The notes below the pieces were generated by a model. It saw nothing but the letters and a program-made list of their open reading frames with translations. It did not search any database and was not told the DNA's origin. A DNA stretch of 7,101 nt from Burkholderiaceae bacterium (GTDB taxonomy: Bacteria; Pseudomonadota; Gammaproteobacteria; Burkholderiales; Burkholderiaceae_C). The DNA lies in assembly GCA_023260355.1 (NCBI GenBank), contig JALQVJ010000168.1:1-7101 (forward strand), given 5' to 3'. Made by a program: the position numbers and the translations under genes. Of the stretch, positions 6,583-7,101 are shown piece after piece. How positions within the stretch are numbered: the first letter of the stretch is position 1; the number at the start of each line of letters is the position of its first letter.

Positions 6583-7101
6583 CTAGGACTCAACCAGCGG
6601 CACGCTCATCTTCTGGATCATGTCAGCGGTGGGCGGTCGTACCCCGCGCCACCACACGAAGGCCTCAGCGGCTTGCTCGACCAACATGCCGACGCCGTCG
6701 GCGATGTTTCGCACCCCAGCCGCCTGCGCTTGCTTAAGGAAGGGCGTGAGCCCTTTGCCGTAGGCCAAGTCATATGCCAATGCGTCAGATCGAAACACGC
6801 TGCTGGCAATCGGCAATGACTCGCCAAACAAGCTCGCTGAGGTCGCGTTGAAGACCAAGTCAAACGCTTCATTGCCCAAGTCGCCGTAGCCACAGCCTTC
6901 GATCTTGCCGTATGGGCTGGCGAGCCGTGCCAGCGCGCGCGCTTTGTCGACATCCCGGTTGGCCACAACCAAAATGTCGGGTTGCTCATTCAAAAAGGGC
7001 AGCAACATGCCGCGGGTCGCGCCACCTGCGCCCAGAATCAGCACGCGCTTGTTCTTGATGGGACGCTGCATGTTGTGCACGACGTCACGTGTCAAACCCA
7101 C
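6583..7101 (-). CDS. aroE: Shikimate dehydrogenase, C-terminal part (5' end outside window)
   Basis: These 172 residues are the NADP-binding and C-terminal half of shikimate dehydrogenase, which interconverts 3-dehydroshikimate and shikimate. The sequence shows the Gly-rich loop GAGGATRG (residues 24-31 of the visible part), the strand end VVANRD (45-50) where NADP-using enzymes usually have NRT/NRS, NATSAS (85-90), AYDLAYGKGLTPFL (109-122) and the closing DGVGMLVEQAAEAFVWWRG (135-153). About 100 N-terminal residues carrying the substrate-binding Ser/Lys/Asp lie beyond the window, and the GTG at 7101 is an internal Val (DGVGL-type segment), not a start. The Asp after NR could mean altered NAD/NADP preference, typical of catabolic quinate/shikimate dehydrogenases, but this is weak evidence. 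The stop (TAG) is in the same frame as the following TIM barrel. Biosynthetic aroE is usually not paired with a dehydratase, so a catabolic role is plausible; the aroE symbol is tentative. Confidence 0.88.
   Translation of the reverse strand: MGLTRDVVHNMQRPIKNKRVLILGAGGATRGMLLPFLNEQPDILVVANRDVDKARALARLASPYGKIEGCGYGDLGNEAFDLVFNATSASLFGESLPIASSVFRSDALAYDLAYGKGLTPFLKQAQAAGVRNIADGVGMLVEQAAEAFVWWRGVRPPTADMIQKMSVPLVES

Noticed and set aside
6583..6585. TAG as a recoded (pyrrolysine-type) sense codon joining dehydrogenase and TIM barrel
   Set aside because: The dehydrogenase already reaches its usual C-terminal length at this stop, and betaproteobacteria are not known for amber recoding. Only the shared frame is worth noting.

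Overview
The window looks like chromosomal DNA of a betaproteobacterium, most likely Burkholderiales and Comamonadaceae-like. This rests on protein flavour (YhbW-type luciferase-like oxidoreductase, YiiM-type MOSC protein, SulP plus tandem UspA, AroE plus a dehydroshikimate-dehydratase-like TIM barrel), GC-rich codon choice and frequent short SD motifs. No database search was possible, so the taxonomy is inference. No mobile element, CRISPR array, rRNA or tRNA was seen.

Left part (1-2306): the window opens inside a plus-strand reading frame that starts as the end of a GAF domain and continues without a break into the C-terminal domain of an acyl-CoA dehydrogenase, an unexpected fusion. A perfect 9-bp hairpin (495-517) separates it from a convergent LLM-class flavin oxidoreductase on the minus strand. 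That gene is divergent from a complete YiiM-like MOSC-domain protein.

Middle (2342-5215): a minus-strand cluster reads sulP (anion transporter with STAS domain), then a tandem universal stress protein whose SD overlaps the sulP stop, then a DUF3237 protein 54 bp further on. The first two are almost certainly one operon. The third may belong to it.

Right part (5216-7101): a 551-bp stretch without a convincing protein gene contains what looks like a free-standing minus-strand small RNA gene. It has a TTGACG-17-TAAATT promoter, a roughly 180-nt transcript predicted to form four successive hairpins, and an intrinsic terminator with six T. This is the best candidate for something undescribed. Beyond it lie a sugar-phosphate-isomerase-like TIM barrel resembling 3-dehydroshikimate dehydratase and the C-terminal part of shikimate dehydrogenase, in that transcriptional order from the right edge. 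Together they could interconvert shikimate and dehydroshikimate and drain dehydroshikimate to protocatechuate. The TIM barrel appears to lack its first strand and helix, and its frame is joined to the shikimate dehydrogenase frame through a single TAG codon.
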